Source of the DNA: an uncultured bacterium
GTDB lineage: Bacteria; Pseudomonadota; Alphaproteobacteria; SP197
DNA: 14,744 nucleotides
Direction of reading: 5' to 3'
Assembly (NCBI GenBank): GCA_938014945.1
Contig: CALLQH010000366.1
Span: 1 to 14,744, forward strand
A model generated the notes under the pieces. That model was not told where the DNA came from and did not search any database. It saw only the letters and a program-made list of their open reading frames with translations. This document shows positions 13,811-14,744 of this stretch, in pieces. The position numbers and the translations under genes were made by a program. Position 1 is the stretch's first letter, and every line of letters begins with the position of its first letter.

Positions 13811-14233
13811 TCCTCTCGCTACCGGCTTGCGTGGTCACCGGGCCCCAACGCCCCCAAGCGGCGGGGCCTGCCTCAACCACGACAGACTGCATCTCCGCTC
13901 CCTGTCAGACAACAGCATCGAAGCCGCCGCCATCGGTTGCGATCATCGCCCGAGGCCGGCATGCCGGGTCCGGGATGGGTGATGTCACCCAGATGGACAG
14001 CGAAATCGGGCGACAGTGGCACGATGGTCTTGTCCCTCGCGCAAAACGCGCGAGACAAATGACTTTGCCATGTTTGGGCCTGTCCCTGATGATGATCAAG
14101 CAATGGACCTCACCTCCACAGCACTCGGCTGTCCCAGGACGGTTTCGTTTTGCAGCGCGCAGCCAAGGAGCCAATGGCTCCATCAGGCTGCTCGTTCGGC
14201 TTCGCAACTCCACCGCATGGATTGGCCGCAAGC
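13811..14233. other. Gene-free divergent interval with a hairpin
   Basis: About 420 bases between the DUF1989 start and the molybdoenzyme start. Both strands were read in all frames and no protein family was recognised; the short open frames here have low-quality, arginine- and serine-rich translations. It contains a strong hairpin at 14030-14058 and three copies of TGTCCC at 14031, 14081 and 14130. Promoters for both flanking genes should lie here. Confidence 0.4.
14030..14058. repeat. Inverted repeat (hairpin) in the DUF1989/molybdoenzyme interval
   Basis: CTCGCGC (14036-14042) and GCGCGAG (14048-14054) form a perfect 7-pair stem around a 5-base AAAAC loop. It can be lengthened by TTGT (14030-14033) pairing with ACAA (14055-14058) with two C bases bulged. 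No T tract follows on either strand, so a plain rho-independent terminator is unlikely; an operator or leader structure is possible. Confidence 0.5.
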
Positions 14234-14744
14234 ATGACCTCGAGCAACACGGTAAAAGGCTGCTGCCCCCTGGACTGCCAGGACACCTGTGCCTGGGTCG
14301 CACAGGTCGAGGACGGCCGCGTGACCGGGATACGGGGCGCTGCGGAACACCCCATCACCCGCGGCGTGCTTTGTGCCAAGGTCAACGACTATCAGGCCCG
14401 CACCTACGCTCCCGACCGCCTGCTCCATCCCCTGCGTCGCAGCGGTCCCAAGGGCAGCGGCACCTTCGAGCGAATCACCTGGGACGAGGCGCTCGACACT
14501 GTTGCCGAGCGTTTCACGGCGATCATCGATCAGCACGGCGCAGGCGCGCTGATGCCGATGTTCTACCTGGGGTCGATGGGCGTGGTGCAGCGCCATGCTC
14601 CGATGCGGCTGTTCAACGGCCTGGGCGCTTGCCGGCTGCACGGCGAAGTCTGCGGAGCCTCCATGAGCGCACTCTATGCGGAGGGCCACCCCGTGGGCTT
14701 CGACCCGGAGGAGATGGCCGAAAGCCGTTACATCATTCTCTGGG
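14234..14744 (+). CDS. Molybdopterin oxidoreductase, N-terminal part (runs off window)
   Basis: Open from the ATG at 14234 to the window end, 170 residues. The start holds the 4Fe-4S binding pattern of the prokaryotic molybdopterin (DMSO reductase) superfamily: Cys11, Cys15, Cys19 (CCPLDCQDTCAW) and Cys47 (GVLCAKV), with Lys49 just after the last cysteine. The stretch YAPDRLLHPLRR (58-69) and FERITWDEALDTV (78-90) are standard for the family's first molybdopterin-binding domain. Family knowledge: members oxidise or reduce small compounds such as formate, nitrate, sulfoxides or thiosulfate; this soluble branch (opening CPLDCxDTC) is mostly unassigned. No twin-arginine signal is visible, so it is probably cytoplasmic. 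The substrate cannot be told from this part. Formate made by DMFase is a tempting guess, not a supported one. The ribosome site before the ATG is weak, so the start is less certain than the family. Confidence 0.85.
   Translation, partial: MTSSNTVKGCCPLDCQDTCAWVAQVEDGRVTGIRGAAEHPITRGVLCAKVNDYQARTYAPDRLLHPLRRSGPKGSGTFERITWDEALDTVAERFTAIIDQHGAGALMPMFYLGSMGVVQRHAPMRLFNGLGACRLHGEVCGASMSALYAEGHPVGFDPEEMAESRYIILW

Noticed and set aside
13811..14233. A remnant of a transposase or a small gene in the long gap
   Set aside because: Translations of both strands were read and showed no recognisable transposase or family motif, and no ribosome site stood out.

Overview
This window is high-GC DNA packed with genes and looks alphaproteobacterial. 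That placement rests on base composition, gene families and protein similarity recalled from memory; there is no rRNA or other marker to confirm it. The dominant theme is catabolism of small methylated nitrogen compounds, in particular N,N-dimethylformamide (DMF) or a related N-methylated amide.

Left part: the 5' part of a Gfo/Idh/MocA oxidoreductase (1-442, minus) is divergent from a rightward row of four genes. These are a hydantoinase/oxoprolinase pair, hyuA (674-2704) and hyuB (2701-4338, ATGA overlap), then a small-subunit gene (4436-4765) and a large-subunit gene (4767-7001) of the N,N-dimethylformamidase (DMFase) family. The large-subunit gene carries one in-frame amber codon at 5667-5669, between its lectin-like front half and its catalytic back half.

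Middle part: a leftward gene row, read from 12279 down to 7023, holds a second, intact DMFase pair (dmfA1 11980-12279, dmfA2 9727-11967), a GFA-family zinc protein (9170-9622) and a flavin/iron-sulfur enzyme of the trimethylamine/dimethylamine dehydrogenase family (7023-9092). The last enzyme has Cys30 for the covalent flavin and Gln60, the residue remembered as separating dimethylamine from trimethylamine dehydrogenase. Read as a pathway: DMF is hydrolysed to dimethylamine and formate, dimethylamine is oxidised to methylamine and formaldehyde, and the GFA protein may deal with formaldehyde. The two DMFase loci face each other in inverted, convergent orientation and are diverged paralogues.

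Right part: a pseudoazurin with exact copper-ligand spacing (12566-13015, plus), a DUF1989 / urea-carboxylase-associated protein (13201-13803, minus), a roughly 420-base gene-free stretch with a strong hairpin, and the 5' end of a molybdopterin oxidoreductase (14234 to the window end, plus). No transposase, tRNA, rRNA, CRISPR array, transporter or transcription regulator was seen.
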